Positions 1 to 8,922 of a stretch of 64,000 nucleotides of DNA are shown here, piece after piece; the first letter of the stretch is position 1; each line of letters starts with the position of its first letter. The translations under genes were made by a program, and so were the position numbers. A model generated the notes under the pieces. That model made no database searches. It saw only the letters and a program-made list of their open reading frames with translations, and was not told the DNA's origin. The DNA is taken from contig JALOAL010000004.1 in assembly GCA_023228825.1 (NCBI GenBank), positions 134,683 through 198,682 of the forward strand, read 5' to 3'. Source of the stretch: Dehalococcoidia bacterium (GTDB lineage Bacteria > Chloroflexota > Dehalococcoidia > UBA2979).

Positions 1-356
1 AACTCGACGCGGTCATCGAGAAATGGGCCAGGCGTCAGGACGCGGCCGCTGCAGAGAAGCAACTGCTGTTGGCGGGAGTTCCTGCGGCCCGCGTGCGGCC
101 TCCCAGTGAGGTGTTGCAGGATGACCACCTCGTGGCGCGCGGGTTCGTGGAACACGTGGCCCATCCGGAGGCAGGCGTGCACCCGATGGTGGGCGCGCCG
201 TGGCGGCTCTCGCGCACCCCCGCCCGGATCGTCAGGCCCTCCCCCATGCTGGGCGAACACAGCATGGAGGTCCTGTCGGAGTTCCTCGGGGTGACCGAGG
301 CGGAGTACCAGGCGCTGGTGGAGCGCAACGTGTCGGGGGACGGACCCCCGCAGTAG
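1..356 (+). CDS. CaiB/BaiF family CoA-transferase, C-terminal part (runs in from the left)
   Basis: Open from the window edge (first full codon at 3) to TAG at 354-356, so about 117 C-terminal residues are seen. The family moves CoA from a CoA thioester donor to a carboxylic acid in the cytoplasm. The visible part has the usual end of the family: a DDHLVARGF segment, then HPEAGVHPMVGAP, a PSPMLGEHSMEVL block and a final GVTEAEYQALVE helix. The catalytic Asp lies outside the window. An enoyl-CoA hydratase-like gene begins 19 bases downstream, so the two probably act on the same acyl-CoA. The substrate cannot be read from the sequence. Confidence 0.85.
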   Translation, partial: LDAVIEKWARRQDAAAAEKQLLLAGVPAARVRPPSEVLQDDHLVARGFVEHVAHPEAGVHPMVGAPWRLSRTPARIVRPSPMLGEHSMEVLSEFLGVTEAEYQALVERNVSGDGPPQ

Positions 357-375
357 CCAGGCCAGGAGGCCGACC

Positions 376-1209
376 GTGACCGAGCGACGCGTTCTCTACT
401 CGACGATCGATGACGGGCGCATCGCGATCGTGACGCTGAACCGCCCGAGGTACCGGAACGCTCTCAGCCTGCAGACCATGCAGGAGCTGGACGCCGCCTT
501 CGGTCAGGCCGTCAGCGATCCCGAGGTGCGCGTTGCGATCCTTCGCGCTGAAGGCCCCGCGTTTTCGGCCGGACACGATCTAGGCAGCCCAGACGTGCAA
601 AGCCGTGGGGAGCCGGAGAACCGAACGCGCGCCATGTACGAGCGCACGTGGGACCTCGACATCGACCACTACTTACGCTTCCGAAGCCTCCCGATCCCGA
701 CCATCGCCGCCGTCCAAGGCAACTGCATCCTGGCCGGCTGGATGCTCGCTTCCGCAATGGACGTGGTGTTCGCCGCCGAAGACGCGGAGTTCTTGATGTC
801 GGACATCGAATACTTCTCAATGCCGTGGGACCTGGGCCTCCGGCGGACTCGGGCGATCCTGTTCGAGAACCGCTTCCTCACGGCAGCGGAGGTAGAGGAG
901 ATGGGCTTCGTCTACCAGGTGGTCCCAGCGGATCAGCTCCAAGACGCGGTTCTCGAGTACGCACGCCGTGTCGCCGAACAGGACAAGTTCCGGCTGCGCA
1001 TGATGAAACTCTCGCTCAATCAGATGCAGGACATGCAGGGCTTCACCACTCACATCATTTCCCACCACACGGGATGGGCGGTGAGCCGTTCCGGCAGCAG
1101 TCCGCCCGAGCGAGATAAGACCAGCAGCCGCCAGCATGGCATCGTAGCCCACGCCCGCACCGCGCCTCTGCGCCGACGCGGGCGCTCGGGAGGCTCGCCA
1201 GGCGAGTAG
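376..1209 (+). CDS. Enoyl-CoA hydratase/isomerase (crotonase) family protein
   Basis: GTG start with an AGGAGG six bases upstream; 277 residues, the usual family size. The crotonase core is clear in residues 1-225: NRPRYRNAL near the N-terminus, SAGHDL (first oxyanion-hole loop) near 64-69, and VQGNCILAGWMLASAMD near 113-129 (second oxyanion-hole loop, with LAG where most members have GGG). Members hydrate or isomerise enoyl-CoA esters. The last 45 or so residues, after TTHIISHHTGW, are Arg/Ser/Gly rich and do not look like the family's C-terminal helices, so a frameshift near 1070 or a divergent tail is possible. It follows a CoA-transferase closely, suggesting activation then beta-oxidation-type processing. 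Confidence 0.8.
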   Translation: MTERRVLYSTIDDGRIAIVTLNRPRYRNALSLQTMQELDAAFGQAVSDPEVRVAILRAEGPAFSAGHDLGSPDVQSRGEPENRTRAMYERTWDLDIDHYLRFRSLPIPTIAAVQGNCILAGWMLASAMDVVFAAEDAEFLMSDIEYFSMPWDLGLRRTRAILFENRFLTAAEVEEMGFVYQVVPADQLQDAVLEYARRVAEQDKFRLRMMKLSLNQMQDMQGFTTHIISHHTGWAVSRSGSSPPERDKTSSRQHGIVAHARTAPLRRRGRSGGSPGE

Positions 1210-1596
1210 GCGCCGGTGGCGGGCGGCTATCGCGCGATCGTGACGTGGGGCCCGGCGGGGAGACCGTCCGGGAAGGTCGTCCGAACGAGTGGGGTTCACG
1301 AAGTCGGCCGCACCGAGGGTTCCCCGTGCCACTCTGTCTACGGTCAGCCAGGCCCACACCGGCGGCGAGCGCTGTATCGAGGCGGTCAAGGTGCCGCCGA
1401 GCCAGGTGGCGAGCGTGACTCCCTCGCTGCCGGTGGAGGCGCCTGCTAGAGCAGCGCGTCCAGCCCGATGAGGCTCATGGGCGCCTCCTACGGAAGGAGC
1501 GCGTGCCACTTGTCATCACGGTAGAGATGACAGGGCGCCCCTCCATCTGTTACAACACGCGGCGGCAATTACGAGGCGGCGGGGTTGGGGGCCGGG
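1210..1596. other. Gene-free stretch
   Basis: I can support no gene here. A GTG at 1503 sits behind AAGGAG and gives a short rightward reading of about 35 plausible residues before low-complexity sequence. On the other strand AGGAGG stands before an ATG that encodes only ten residues. Neither resembles a known protein. Confidence 0.4.
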
Positions 1597-2187
1597 ATGT
1601 CGTATTCGCTCGTGGCGGCGGTGGTCGTGGGGTTCCTCACGTTCGTCGCGATGTACCCCCAGCCCGGCGAGGCGCAGACGGGGCTCACGCTCACCCTTTC
1701 GGCCGAGGCGGTGGGCATTTCGATCTCTGGCGACGGGGAGTACGACTTCGGCGGTCCGTGGGCGCCGGGGCTGCGGCTGAGGGCGCACCCACAAATCACC
1801 CAAGAGAACATCGTGGGGCTGCCGCCAGAGATTACGAACACCGGCAACATTCCCATCACGTATATCGACCTGGCATACACGGGGCCGACCGGACAGGAGG
1901 CGATCTGCGACGCCGGGAGCGGTCATTGGGCTGCTCACGCGTCTGCGGTGGCCCAGGATCGCTTCATCACGCGCGCGTGGGCCAGCACCAACGCCAATTT
2001 GGGCACTTTCAACTCGAACTCCGAGCCGGTGAGGCCGGACACGGGTACGGGCAACATCCTGCAGGTCGCGCCGCTTGCGGTGGACGCCAGCGTGCCCTTG
2101 CTGTTGGAACTGTGGACCCCCAGCCCGATGCTCGCCGGGGCGCACGGCTGCACGATCGGCCTCGTCGTGACGGCGGCGGCTGGGTAG
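1597..2187 (+). CDS. Secreted protein of unknown function, probable surface protein
   Basis: About 196 residues from ATG 1597 (an in-frame TTG at 1585 is the alternative). Residues 1-27 form a signal peptide (MSYSLVAAVVVGFLTF core) with a likely cleavage after GEAQ. The mature part is rich in Thr, Gly and short beta-type stretches (LTLTLSAEAVGISISG) and has only two Cys. It resembles a small beta-sandwich surface protein rather than an enzyme. The next gene, 19 bases on, encodes a signal peptide, an Ig-like domain and a membrane anchor. Such pairs are reminiscent of WxL/DUF916 surface protein pairs, but I see no true WxL motif, so this is inference only. Confidence 0.5.
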   Translation: MSYSLVAAVVVGFLTFVAMYPQPGEAQTGLTLTLSAEAVGISISGDGEYDFGGPWAPGLRLRAHPQITQENIVGLPPEITNTGNIPITYIDLAYTGPTGQEAICDAGSGHWAAHASAVAQDRFITRAWASTNANLGTFNSNSEPVRPDTGTGNILQVAPLAVDASVPLLLELWTPSPMLAGAHGCTIGLVVTAAAG

Positions 2188-2206
2188 CGCCGCCTCCCCC
2201 TCGTCC

Positions 2207-2902
2207 ATGCGCGCGCCCGCGATGCCGGTGTCCCGCCTTGTGCCTGTGGTGGTGGGGGGCGCGATGCTGGTCGCCATGCTCGGTGTGGCGGGGGTACGGC
2301 CGGTGGGGGCGCAGTCGGTGGGGCCTCGTATCTCGCCGGCGTGGGTGACGGTGGAGTCGCCGATTGCGCCGGACACTCGCGCGGACCTGCCGGCGCTGGT
2401 CGTGCGGAACGAGGGCAGCGACGCGCTCGAGGTGCAGATGGGAGCGTCCGCCGATGACCCCGCCGTGGCGTCGTGGACCACCTTTGAGCCCTCGACGTTC
2501 TCGCTCGCGCCCGGGGAGGCGCGCGTGGTGGGCGTGCGGGTGTCCGTGCCGCGCGACGCGGTCGAGGGCGCCCGGCGTCTGCGCCTGCGCGCCACCACCA
2601 CCGCGTCCGCATCGTCCTCCGGCGTCGCGCTCGGGTTCAGCGTGGCCGTGGCGACCGTGGTGGACTTCACCGTTGGCTGGCCTGAGGACGGCGCCTCGGA
2701 CGTACGCGGCGGTGGCGTGTCCGCCGGGCCCAGCCACCGTGACCTCGTGCTGGCCGTGGGCCTGGCCCTGGCGACTGGTGCGGCGACCTACCTGGGGATG
2801 AAGCACCGCCCGCGCCTGCAATTCCGCTCCCCCGTCGTCCGCCGTCCCCCGCCGGAGCCCTCGGACGAGGCCAGCCCTCGTCAGGATGAGCCGGGGGGCT
2901 GA
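2207..2902 (+). CDS. Membrane-anchored Ig-like (DUF916-like) surface protein
   Basis: 231 residues from ATG 2207 (ATG 2222 also possible). Order seen: signal peptide at about 5-36 (LVPVVVGGAMLVAMLG, cut near GAQS); a beta-sandwich domain at about 40-155 with the pattern LPALVVRNEGSDALEVQMGA, FSLAPGEARVVGVRVSVP and LRLRATT, typical of bacterial Ig-like domains that coat cell-surface complexes; one membrane segment at about 178-198 (LVLAVGLALATGAATYLGM); and a short basic Pro-rich cytoplasmic tail. It follows a small secreted protein and is probably cotranscribed with it. The DUF916-like assignment rests on architecture and pattern, not on a search. Confidence 0.55.
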   Translation: MRAPAMPVSRLVPVVVGGAMLVAMLGVAGVRPVGAQSVGPRISPAWVTVESPIAPDTRADLPALVVRNEGSDALEVQMGASADDPAVASWTTFEPSTFSLAPGEARVVGVRVSVPRDAVEGARRLRLRATTTASASSSGVALGFSVAVATVVDFTVGWPEDGASDVRGGGVSAGPSHRDLVLAVGLALATGAATYLGMKHRPRLQFRSPVVRRPPPEPSDEASPRQDEPGG

Positions 2903-3035
2903 TCCGAGAAGTTCGGGGGTATCGTTCAGTCGTCGCTGGTGGTTGGCGTGGGTGGCGGGCCCCTGCTCACGCGTCACCACGTTGCCGCCACCGCATCCTG
3001 CCGCGAGACCGCTTGATGGAGGTTCGCGCCTCGCG

Positions 3036-3782
3036 CTAGGAGGTCGGGTAGCGGCCCTCGATCTTGAAGTCGATCTCCACCTCGAGCCTGCCGTCGTCGC
3101 GCTCGACCTTGAACTCCCACGTGACGTTGTCCCTGCGGAAGTCCACCTCGATAGCGCCGGCCTCTTGCTCCTCGATCCTGTGTGACCAGTCCTCGTTGGT
3201 CACGATCTCGCCGAGGCTCAGCGCGCCGTCTGACACCTGGAAGGCCACCGTGCCCGCGAGGCCCACCGCGTAGACACCCGGCTCGGCGCCGTGCACGTCC
3301 TGGTCGATCTCAATCTCGAGCACCCCATTGTCGATCTCGACCTTAACCGTCCAGTCCACGTCTCCGCGGCGGAAGTCGACCTCGATCTCGTCGTCCTCTA
3401 TCTCCTGCTCCGTGACGCTCCAGCCGTCTGCGGGGCGCACCTCGACCAGTTCGAGGCGGTCGCCGGACACGGCGAACTCGACCTCCCCGGCGTCTCCGAC
3501 GGGCCAGGTGCCGTCGCGCACTTCGAGTATGGAGTCGTCCCAGGTGACGTCCATCGATGCGCCGCCTTGCGCCGGTCCCGTCGTCGGACTCGCGGTTGCA
3601 CCGGTGGTCGTGGTGGCCGTCGGGCTCGAGGTCGGCGTCGCCGCCCCGTCCTCGGTGGCCGTGGGTGAGGGCGCATTGCCCTCGGCGTCTGCGGTATCAC
3701 CGGTGGAGTCGTCGCAGGCCGCAAGCAGGATGAGGGCGGACGCGAGTCCGATGTGGAGCAGGGTGGTCACGGTCCGTCGCAT
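3036..3782 (-). CDS. Lipoprotein with two tandem copies of a beta-rich repeat
   Basis: 248 residues. The signal peptide ends in the lipobox LLAAC (Cys at about 23), so it is probably anchored by lipid to the outer leaflet of the membrane. A disordered Thr/Pro/Ala/Asp linker runs to about residue 75. Then come two copies of a roughly 65-residue unit: the first contains AGEVEFAVSGDRLEL, WSVTEQEIEDDEIEVDFRRG and VDWTVKVE; the second contains AGTVAFQVSDGALSL, WSHRIEEQEAGAIEVDFRRD and VTWEFKVE. Each is strongly acidic with a near-identical IEVDFRR core. I do not recognise the fold. An extracellular binding role, perhaps for a cation, is only a guess from charge. Confidence 0.6.
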   Translation of the reverse strand: MRRTVTTLLHIGLASALILLAACDDSTGDTADAEGNAPSPTATEDGAATPTSSPTATTTTGATASPTTGPAQGGASMDVTWDDSILEVRDGTWPVGDAGEVEFAVSGDRLELVEVRPADGWSVTEQEIEDDEIEVDFRRGDVDWTVKVEIDNGVLEIEIDQDVHGAEPGVYAVGLAGTVAFQVSDGALSLGEIVTNEDWSHRIEEQEAGAIEVDFRRDNVTWEFKVERDDGRLEVEIDFKIEGRYPTS

Positions 3783-3948
3783 CCGTCGTCTCCTCGCTGT
3801 GCCCGAACCACCGTACCCACAGGGAAGTCAGCCACGAGAGCGATTCGGGGCGATCCGCCCGCACTGACACAGGAAGGGCACACCGCCGGCGCGAAATGCG
3901 AGGTGGCCGCCTCGTAGCGCGGCGGGGCGGCGCGGGGCCTGCGCGGTG

Positions 3949-4347
3949 CTACTGCCAGCCCGGCACGCGGGCCGCTTGCTCGATCCACCCGCGGACTTCG
4001 GGCGCCTTCGCTTCGTCCAGGGAGCCAACCTTGACGTAACGAGACCTCCCGTCGCCCAGCGGTGGCGGCGAGTCGAACTCCGCACCCCCGTGGAAGACGA
4101 GGTTCACGGACACGTCGTACGCGACCATCTCGATGAGCCACCCCGGGTCCGGGAGCCCGTAGTACACCTTCTTCCACTTGATGGCGTACTGCAGTCCGGG
4201 GATCGTGTCCCGGATCACCTGGTCGAAGTGCCTGACGATGGGCTGCAAGTCCGGCATGACCCGGCGCATCCAGTCGTCAATCTCCGCATGGCTCTCCAGG
4301 GGCACGGGCGGCTTCAGGGTGGTGCTGGTCTTGCGTGACTTCTCCAT
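3949..4347 (-). CDS. DUF1801 (YdhG/YjhX-like) domain protein
   Basis: 132 residues from ATG 4347, chosen because AGGAGG stands five bases before it; an upstream in-frame ATG at 4365 lacks a site. The DUF1801 pattern is present: MRRVMPDLQPIVRHFDQVIRDTIPGL, then AIKWKKVYYGLPDPGWLIEMVAYDVSVNLVF and a C-terminal VGSLDEAKAPEVRGWIEQA. The family is a small cytoplasmic alpha/beta fold of unproven biochemical function. It stands alone between genes on the other strand or with long gaps. Confidence 0.75.
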   Translation of the reverse strand: MEKSRKTSTTLKPPVPLESHAEIDDWMRRVMPDLQPIVRHFDQVIRDTIPGLQYAIKWKKVYYGLPDPGWLIEMVAYDVSVNLVFHGGAEFDSPPPLGDGRSRYVKVGSLDEAKAPEVRGWIEQAARVPGWQ

Positions 4348-4613
4348 ACTGCCTCCTCTCGCCACCTAGCCTACGGCCGCGCGGCGCGCGTTGCGGGCGA
4401 ATGGGGCGGCCTCGACGCTATGCACGCTCGGGGACAGGAGGTGAGCGCGTGCCACCGGGTGATGGAGCGCGCACCAGGCATGCGCGCCACGCGGGACGAA
4501 GCAACTTGAATTGCTGGCGGCCAGCGCAACGATACGGATCGTGCGGCCTGTCGACCTAGCATGAAGGCGCCGTCTCTCTGGCCGATCACGGACTTACACC
4601 TCAGGAGGTAGCC

Positions 4614-5807
4614 ATGGATCTCTCTGACAGCCCGGCGGAGGCTGCGTTTCGCTCCGAGGTCCGCGCCTTCCTCGAGGAGAGCGGCCACTTCTACCCCCGC
4701 GAGCAGACGCCGTGGGGCGACATGGGCGACGATCCGGAGACGATGGAGCGCTTCGAGCAGTGGCGTGCGGCCATCGTGGAGCGTGGCTGGATTGCACCGC
4801 ACTGGCCGAAGGAGTACGGCGGCGCCGGTCTGAGCCCTCGGGAGCAGTTCGTCCTGAACGAGGAGTTCGCCCGTCACGGAGTCACCAATGCCGGTGGCTC
4901 GGGTGTGAGCATGATCGGCCCCACGCTCATCATCCACGGCACGGAGGAGCAGAAGGCGGAGCACCTGACGAAGATCCTCAGCGGCGAGCGTCGTTGGGCG
5001 CAGGGCTGGTCAGAGCCCGGCGCAGGCTCGGACCTGGCCTCTCTTCAGACTCGAGCCGTGCGCGACGGCGACGAGTATGTCGTGAACGGCCAGAAGATCT
5101 GGACGTCTGGCGCGCATCGTGCGGACTGGATCTTCATGTTGGCCCGCACGGACCCGGACGCGCCCAAGCATCGAGGCATCTCGTTGCTGCTCTTCGACAT
5201 CCGCTCTCCCGGCGTCTCCATCCGCCCGTTGATCAACATGGCGTTCGGCCATCACTTCAACGAGGTGTTCTTCGAAGACGTGCGCGTCCCCGTCCGTAAC
5301 CGCCTGGGCGAGGAGAACCGCGGTTGGTACGTGGGAATGACGCTCACGGACTTCGAGCGCTCCGGCATTGGCAACGCGACGGGCGTGGCTCGCAAGTTGG
5401 AGAACCTGCTGGACACGGCCAAGGCGGGGCCCGCGTCAGAAGTGCGGAACGCGCGCCGTCCGGATGGCGCCTGGCGGTTGGAACTTGCCGACCGCTGGGT
5501 GGAGGTGAACGTGGCGCGGCTGTTCTCCTACCGCATCATGACCCTGCAGACACGCGGCCTGGTTCCCAACCACGAGGCGTCTGTCTCCAAACTCTTCACG
5601 ACGGAACTGAACCAGCGCATCGCGCGGACGACCCACCGCATGTATGGCCTGTACGGCCAGATGTGGGACTACAGTCGCCCGGAAGCCATGGGTGGTCAGG
5701 CATCCTACGGGTACCTGCGCACGATCAGCGCGAGCATTTCCGGCGGGAGTAGCGAAATCCAGCGCAACGTGATCGCCACCCGCGGTCTGGGGCTCCCTCG
5801 CGGGTAG
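4614..5807 (+). CDS. Acyl-CoA dehydrogenase family protein
   Basis: 397 residues from an ATG with AGGAGG seven bases before it. Such flavoproteins oxidise acyl-CoA thioesters to enoyl-CoA, passing electrons to ETF. The N-terminal helical domain (LSDSPAEAAFRSEVRAFLEES), the middle beta domain (GWSEPGAGSDLASLQTRAVRDGDEYVVNGQKIW is the flavin-contacting region, about 127-160) and the C-terminal helices are all present. It ends with SGGSSEIQRNVIATRGLGLPRG, the usual family end. It is a close relative of the gene at 39542 in this window. It stands alone, facing a binding-protein gene across a hairpin terminator. Confidence 0.9.
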   Translation: MDLSDSPAEAAFRSEVRAFLEESGHFYPREQTPWGDMGDDPETMERFEQWRAAIVERGWIAPHWPKEYGGAGLSPREQFVLNEEFARHGVTNAGGSGVSMIGPTLIIHGTEEQKAEHLTKILSGERRWAQGWSEPGAGSDLASLQTRAVRDGDEYVVNGQKIWTSGAHRADWIFMLARTDPDAPKHRGISLLLFDIRSPGVSIRPLINMAFGHHFNEVFFEDVRVPVRNRLGEENRGWYVGMTLTDFERSGIGNATGVARKLENLLDTAKAGPASEVRNARRPDGAWRLELADRWVEVNVARLFSYRIMTLQTRGLVPNHEASVSKLFTTELNQRIARTTHRMYGLYGQMWDYSRPEAMGGQASYGYLRTISASISGGSSEIQRNVIATRGLGLPRG

Positions 5808-5892
5808 TTCGCTGGCCGCTGCCGATCGCCCTGCCGCGCTGCCGGCGTCTCGGGCTGAGCGAGCGCCGCTCGCACCCCCGTGGACGCGCGAA

Positions 5893-5919
5893 GAAGTGGC
5901 CCCGGGGAGGGGCCACTTC
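5893..5919. terminator. Hairpin between convergent genes
   Basis: Perfect 11-bp arms GAAGTGGCCCC (5893-5903) and GGGGCCACTTC (5909-5919) with a 5-base loop. It lies between the stop of the dehydrogenase (5807) and the stop of the leftward binding protein (5940), so it can end transcription from both sides. There is no long T run. Confidence 0.65.
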
Positions 5920-5939
5920 GTCTCGTCGCGGCTCGGAGC

Positions 5940-7718
5940 CTACTGGTCCAGCCAGGTCACCCCGGTGTTCTCCGTGGCGCCGCCGTAGCCGCGCGTCCGG
6001 CGGTGGTTGCGCACGAAACTCTTGTATGCGGTCCACCCGGCCGTGGCAGAGGACTGCGTGGGTACGTAGAACATCATCTCGCCGTTCCGGCGCTGGATGT
6101 CGTAGAGGTACTCCGTGCGCTGCGCCTCGTCCAACTCCACCGCTTGCTTCGCGGCCAGGTCGTCAATGACGGGGTCGTGGACCTTGCCGTGGTTCGCCGG
6201 GTCGTCCCCAAAGAGCCGTTCCACGTAGCCGCCCGGCGGAAGCAGGGTCTCCAGGCCGTAGACGATGCCGGTGAACTGGCCGAGGAACGTCTGGGTGATG
6301 TAGATGGAGTTGTAGTCCTGCTGCTCCAGACGGAGTGGCAGCCCGGCTTCCGTGATCATGCCGGCCTGGGCCTCCGCCAGCCCCAGGAACGTTGCGCCGT
6401 AGCGCTCCGTGTACTGGTACTTGATCGGCGTGCTGTCAACGCCCACGGCGTCCCAGAGCCGCTTCGCTTCCTCTGGGTTGTGTTGGAAGAACGCGCCGGA
6501 CGGGCCGTGTTCCGGCGACTGCGGATCCAGCCAGTAGCGCTTGCCGAAGGATGCCGGCTGCACGTTGTTCCACAGTTCGAACGGCACCAGCCCCGCCTGC
6601 TTGATGGCTGTCACGTTCCCGGCGTATTCGTTCAGGACGTTGCGGTCGAGCGACATGGAGAGGGCCTGCCGGAAGCGTTCGTCACGCCAGATGGCGTCCG
6701 GGTCCACCTCCTCGCCGGAGAAGGCGATCCATGACACGCCCGCTCCCGTTCCGCGCGCCCACTGCGTATCCGGGTCGCCGTCCATCAACTCGATCACGTC
6801 GTCTGCCGTGATGGCGGCGTCGAAGATGTTGCCAGCCTGGTACTGGGCCTTCCGGTTCGCGTACTCCGGGACCACGGTCTCCTCGATGCCGTCCATGTAG
6901 GGGAGGCCGGCGATGTGGTAGTCCGGGTTGGCGCGCCACGTCATCTTCACGTCGGTGTCGTGCGACTCCAGGATCCAGGGCCCCGACCCAATGGCCGTCA
7001 TGGACGGGTTGAACCCGCCGTCCGCCTCGGTGGGCAAGATCCAGAGCAGCGAGGCGTTCGCCAGCAGTTCCATGAACTCCGGCAACGGCTGGCTGGTGGT
7101 GAAGTTCAACGTGTAGTCGTCGATGGCCTCGACGTTCACGATCTCCTTGACCTGCGTCGCGTTCGGTGAGTCCGCCCCGGTGAGGCGATCCCATGAGAAC
7201 AGGACGTCCTCGGACGTGAGTTCGCGGCCACCCACGGGCTGCACGTCCTGGAACTTCACTCCCTGCTTCAACTTGACCACCCAGTGCTGGCCGTCTTCGG
7301 TCTCGCTACTCACCGCGACGTCCGGGACGGTCGAGAGGTCGTATGGATCCAGGTCGGGATCGGTCTCGAGCATGAAGAGGCGGCTGTACGCGTGACCGGC
7401 GAAGGTCTTGGTGGACACCGAGGCGTTCCGGTACGGGTCTAGGGTGGGTGGTTCGCCGGTGAGCGCCTGACGGTAGATGCCGCCGCGCTTGATCTCGGAT
7501 CCGGACGCTCCGGGCGAGGCGGTTCCGGTCGCCTGACCCTCTCCTTCTCCGGTGCGCGTGGCAGTGGCCGCGGCGCCGTCGTCGTCCCCGCCGCAGCCGA
7601 TCAGAGCGGCGGCCGTGAGGCCGAGTCCGCCCATCGCGCCCGTGCGGAGAAGATGCCGACGCGAGATACCCTGCGCACTCCGCAGTGCCGAGCGCGCTTC
7701 CCAGTATGTGGACTTCAT
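5940..7718 (-). CDS. ABC transporter solute-binding protein, family 5 (peptide/nickel type), Tat lipoprotein
   Basis: 592 residues, usual for the family. The N-terminus has a twin-arginine signal SRRHLLRTGAMGGLGLTAAALIGC with a lipobox Cys at about 42, so the protein is exported folded and lipid-anchored. An acidic/Thr linker follows. The SBP_bac_5 core includes LDPYRNASVSTKTFAGHAYSRL, DGQHWVVKLKQGVKF, GRELTSEDVLFSWDRL and IGSGPWILE. It binds a peptide-like or other organic ligand for import. No permease or ATPase gene is adjacent. It is clearly paralogous to the protein at 9049, with LysR between them. The upstream region carries TCAT/ATGA repeats and a GGTGATG. Confidence 0.88.
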   Translation of the reverse strand: MKSTYWEARSALRSAQGISRRHLLRTGAMGGLGLTAAALIGCGGDDDGAAATATRTGEGEGQATGTASPGASGSEIKRGGIYRQALTGEPPTLDPYRNASVSTKTFAGHAYSRLFMLETDPDLDPYDLSTVPDVAVSSETEDGQHWVVKLKQGVKFQDVQPVGGRELTSEDVLFSWDRLTGADSPNATQVKEIVNVEAIDDYTLNFTTSQPLPEFMELLANASLLWILPTEADGGFNPSMTAIGSGPWILESHDTDVKMTWRANPDYHIAGLPYMDGIEETVVPEYANRKAQYQAGNIFDAAITADDVIELMDGDPDTQWARGTGAGVSWIAFSGEEVDPDAIWRDERFRQALSMSLDRNVLNEYAGNVTAIKQAGLVPFELWNNVQPASFGKRYWLDPQSPEHGPSGAFFQHNPEEAKRLWDAVGVDSTPIKYQYTERYGATFLGLAEAQAGMITEAGLPLRLEQQDYNSIYITQTFLGQFTGIVYGLETLLPPGGYVERLFGDDPANHGKVHDPVIDDLAAKQAVELDEAQRTEYLYDIQRRNGEMMFYVPTQSSATAGWTAYKSFVRNHRRTRGYGGATENTGVTWLDQ

Positions 7719-7842
7719 TCGTCCCCCTGTCTCTGTGCTGGGGTCTCTGTGTTGGGCCGAAGGGGGGGCTCTTCGGGCACCCTATGGGCCGCGAACGTAG
7801 CCGCGGGGTGCATGCGGTGAGAGAAGGGGGAGCCGCGCCACA

Positions 7843-7881
7843 TCATTGAGTTTATGAATCATACGGACTGTCATGGTGATG
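7843..7881. promoter_or_regulatory. Candidate regulator site upstream of the leftward binding-protein gene
   Basis: TCAT at 7843-7846, then ATGA-A-TCAT at 7854-7862, form nested inverted repeats. GGTGATG follows at 7875-7881. The same GGTGATGA word occurs twice in front of the other binding-protein gene at 9049. The LysR protein encoded between them is the natural candidate. This is pattern reading only. Confidence 0.35.
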
Positions 7882-7925
7882 CCTCGGGCGGCGGTCTTGC
7901 GATGGCCTCTGACTAGGTGTACTGA

Positions 7926-8849
7926 CTAGGCGACCAGGCTGTTGAAGGGCGCAGGCAGTTTGCGCAGCCACTCTCCGGACAGAACATAGTCCCGGAAGGC
8001 CCTGAGCACGGGGCTCTCATACGGGGAGACGCGGCTGACGAAGTAGAGCCGGCGCACGGGCGGGTTCACGATCCGTCTGATAATGAGGTACGGCGACTGG
8101 ACGGCATGCTCGCGGGGCATGATCGCCACCCCGGCGCGGCGCTCCACGAAGGACCGGACGCCCAGGAAACTGTTGGAGATGAGACGCGGCCGCACCTGCA
8201 CGCCGCCCTGCGTGAACCATGCCTCTGTCAGGCCCTCGCTGAAGGTGTATGTCGCGTCGCGCATCATCACAACTTCTTCGTCCGCGAAGTCCTGCGGCGA
8301 GATCACCTCGAGATCCTCGAAGCGGTGCCCGGGCCAGGCCACGGCCACACACTCCTCCTCGTAAAAGGCGTTCTTCACCAGGCCCTTCACGGGGGTCGGG
8401 TCAGAGTGCATCCCCAGGTCCGAGCGCCGCTCGCGGATCTCGCGATCGATGTCGCGCGCGGGGCGGGCGGAGATGCGGAGGTCCACCACGGCCTCCGTGT
8501 GCTTGCGCTGGAAGCCCAGGCAGATGTCCGGGGCGGGGAAGCCACAGAGGCTGTGCGCCACCATCAGCGCCAGGACGCCGGCCCCCGGTGACTCGTCCTC
8601 GCGGAGGGCGTCCTCCAGCAGCCGGAGTTGGCGGATGATGTCCCGCGCGTGGGTGTAGATCACCTCACCGGCGGGCGTCAGGCGGATCCGGCGCCCCTCC
8701 CGGACCACCACCGGTGCGCCAGTGGTGGCTTCCAACCGCTGGATGCGCTGGTAGACGGCAGGCTGACTCAGATTGAGGAGGCGTCCGGCCCGAGCGTACC
8801 CACCTTCGTCCGCCACAGCGACCAGGGCCTCCAGCAGGTCGACGTTCAC
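7926..8849 (-). CDS. LysR family transcriptional regulator
   Basis: 307 residues from GTG 8849, chosen because AAGGAGGAG lies just upstream; the open frame extends 66 codons further but the extension is low-complexity. The N-terminal winged helix reads LEALVAVADEGGYARAGRLLNLSQPAVYQRIQRLEATTGAPVVVREGRRIRLTPAGEVIY (about 4-65), the standard LysR DNA-binding domain, and is followed by a co-inducer-binding domain resembling type 2 periplasmic binding folds. It probably controls the two binding-protein genes on either side, one divergent (start 9049) and one downstream on the same strand (start 7718). Confidence 0.88.
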   Translation of the reverse strand: MNVDLLEALVAVADEGGYARAGRLLNLSQPAVYQRIQRLEATTGAPVVVREGRRIRLTPAGEVIYTHARDIIRQLRLLEDALREDESPGAGVLALMVAHSLCGFPAPDICLGFQRKHTEAVVDLRISARPARDIDREIRERRSDLGMHSDPTPVKGLVKNAFYEEECVAVAWPGHRFEDLEVISPQDFADEEVVMMRDATYTFSEGLTEAWFTQGGVQVRPRLISNSFLGVRSFVERRAGVAIMPREHAVQSPYLIIRRIVNPPVRRLYFVSRVSPYESPVLRAFRDYVLSGEWLRKLPAPFNSLVA

Positions 8850-8922
8850 GAGTCTCCTCCTTCCCGCCCGACGCCGAGGTTGTAGCACAGCGGAGGGCTC
8901 GAAGGCGCTCCCATGGAGTGAG

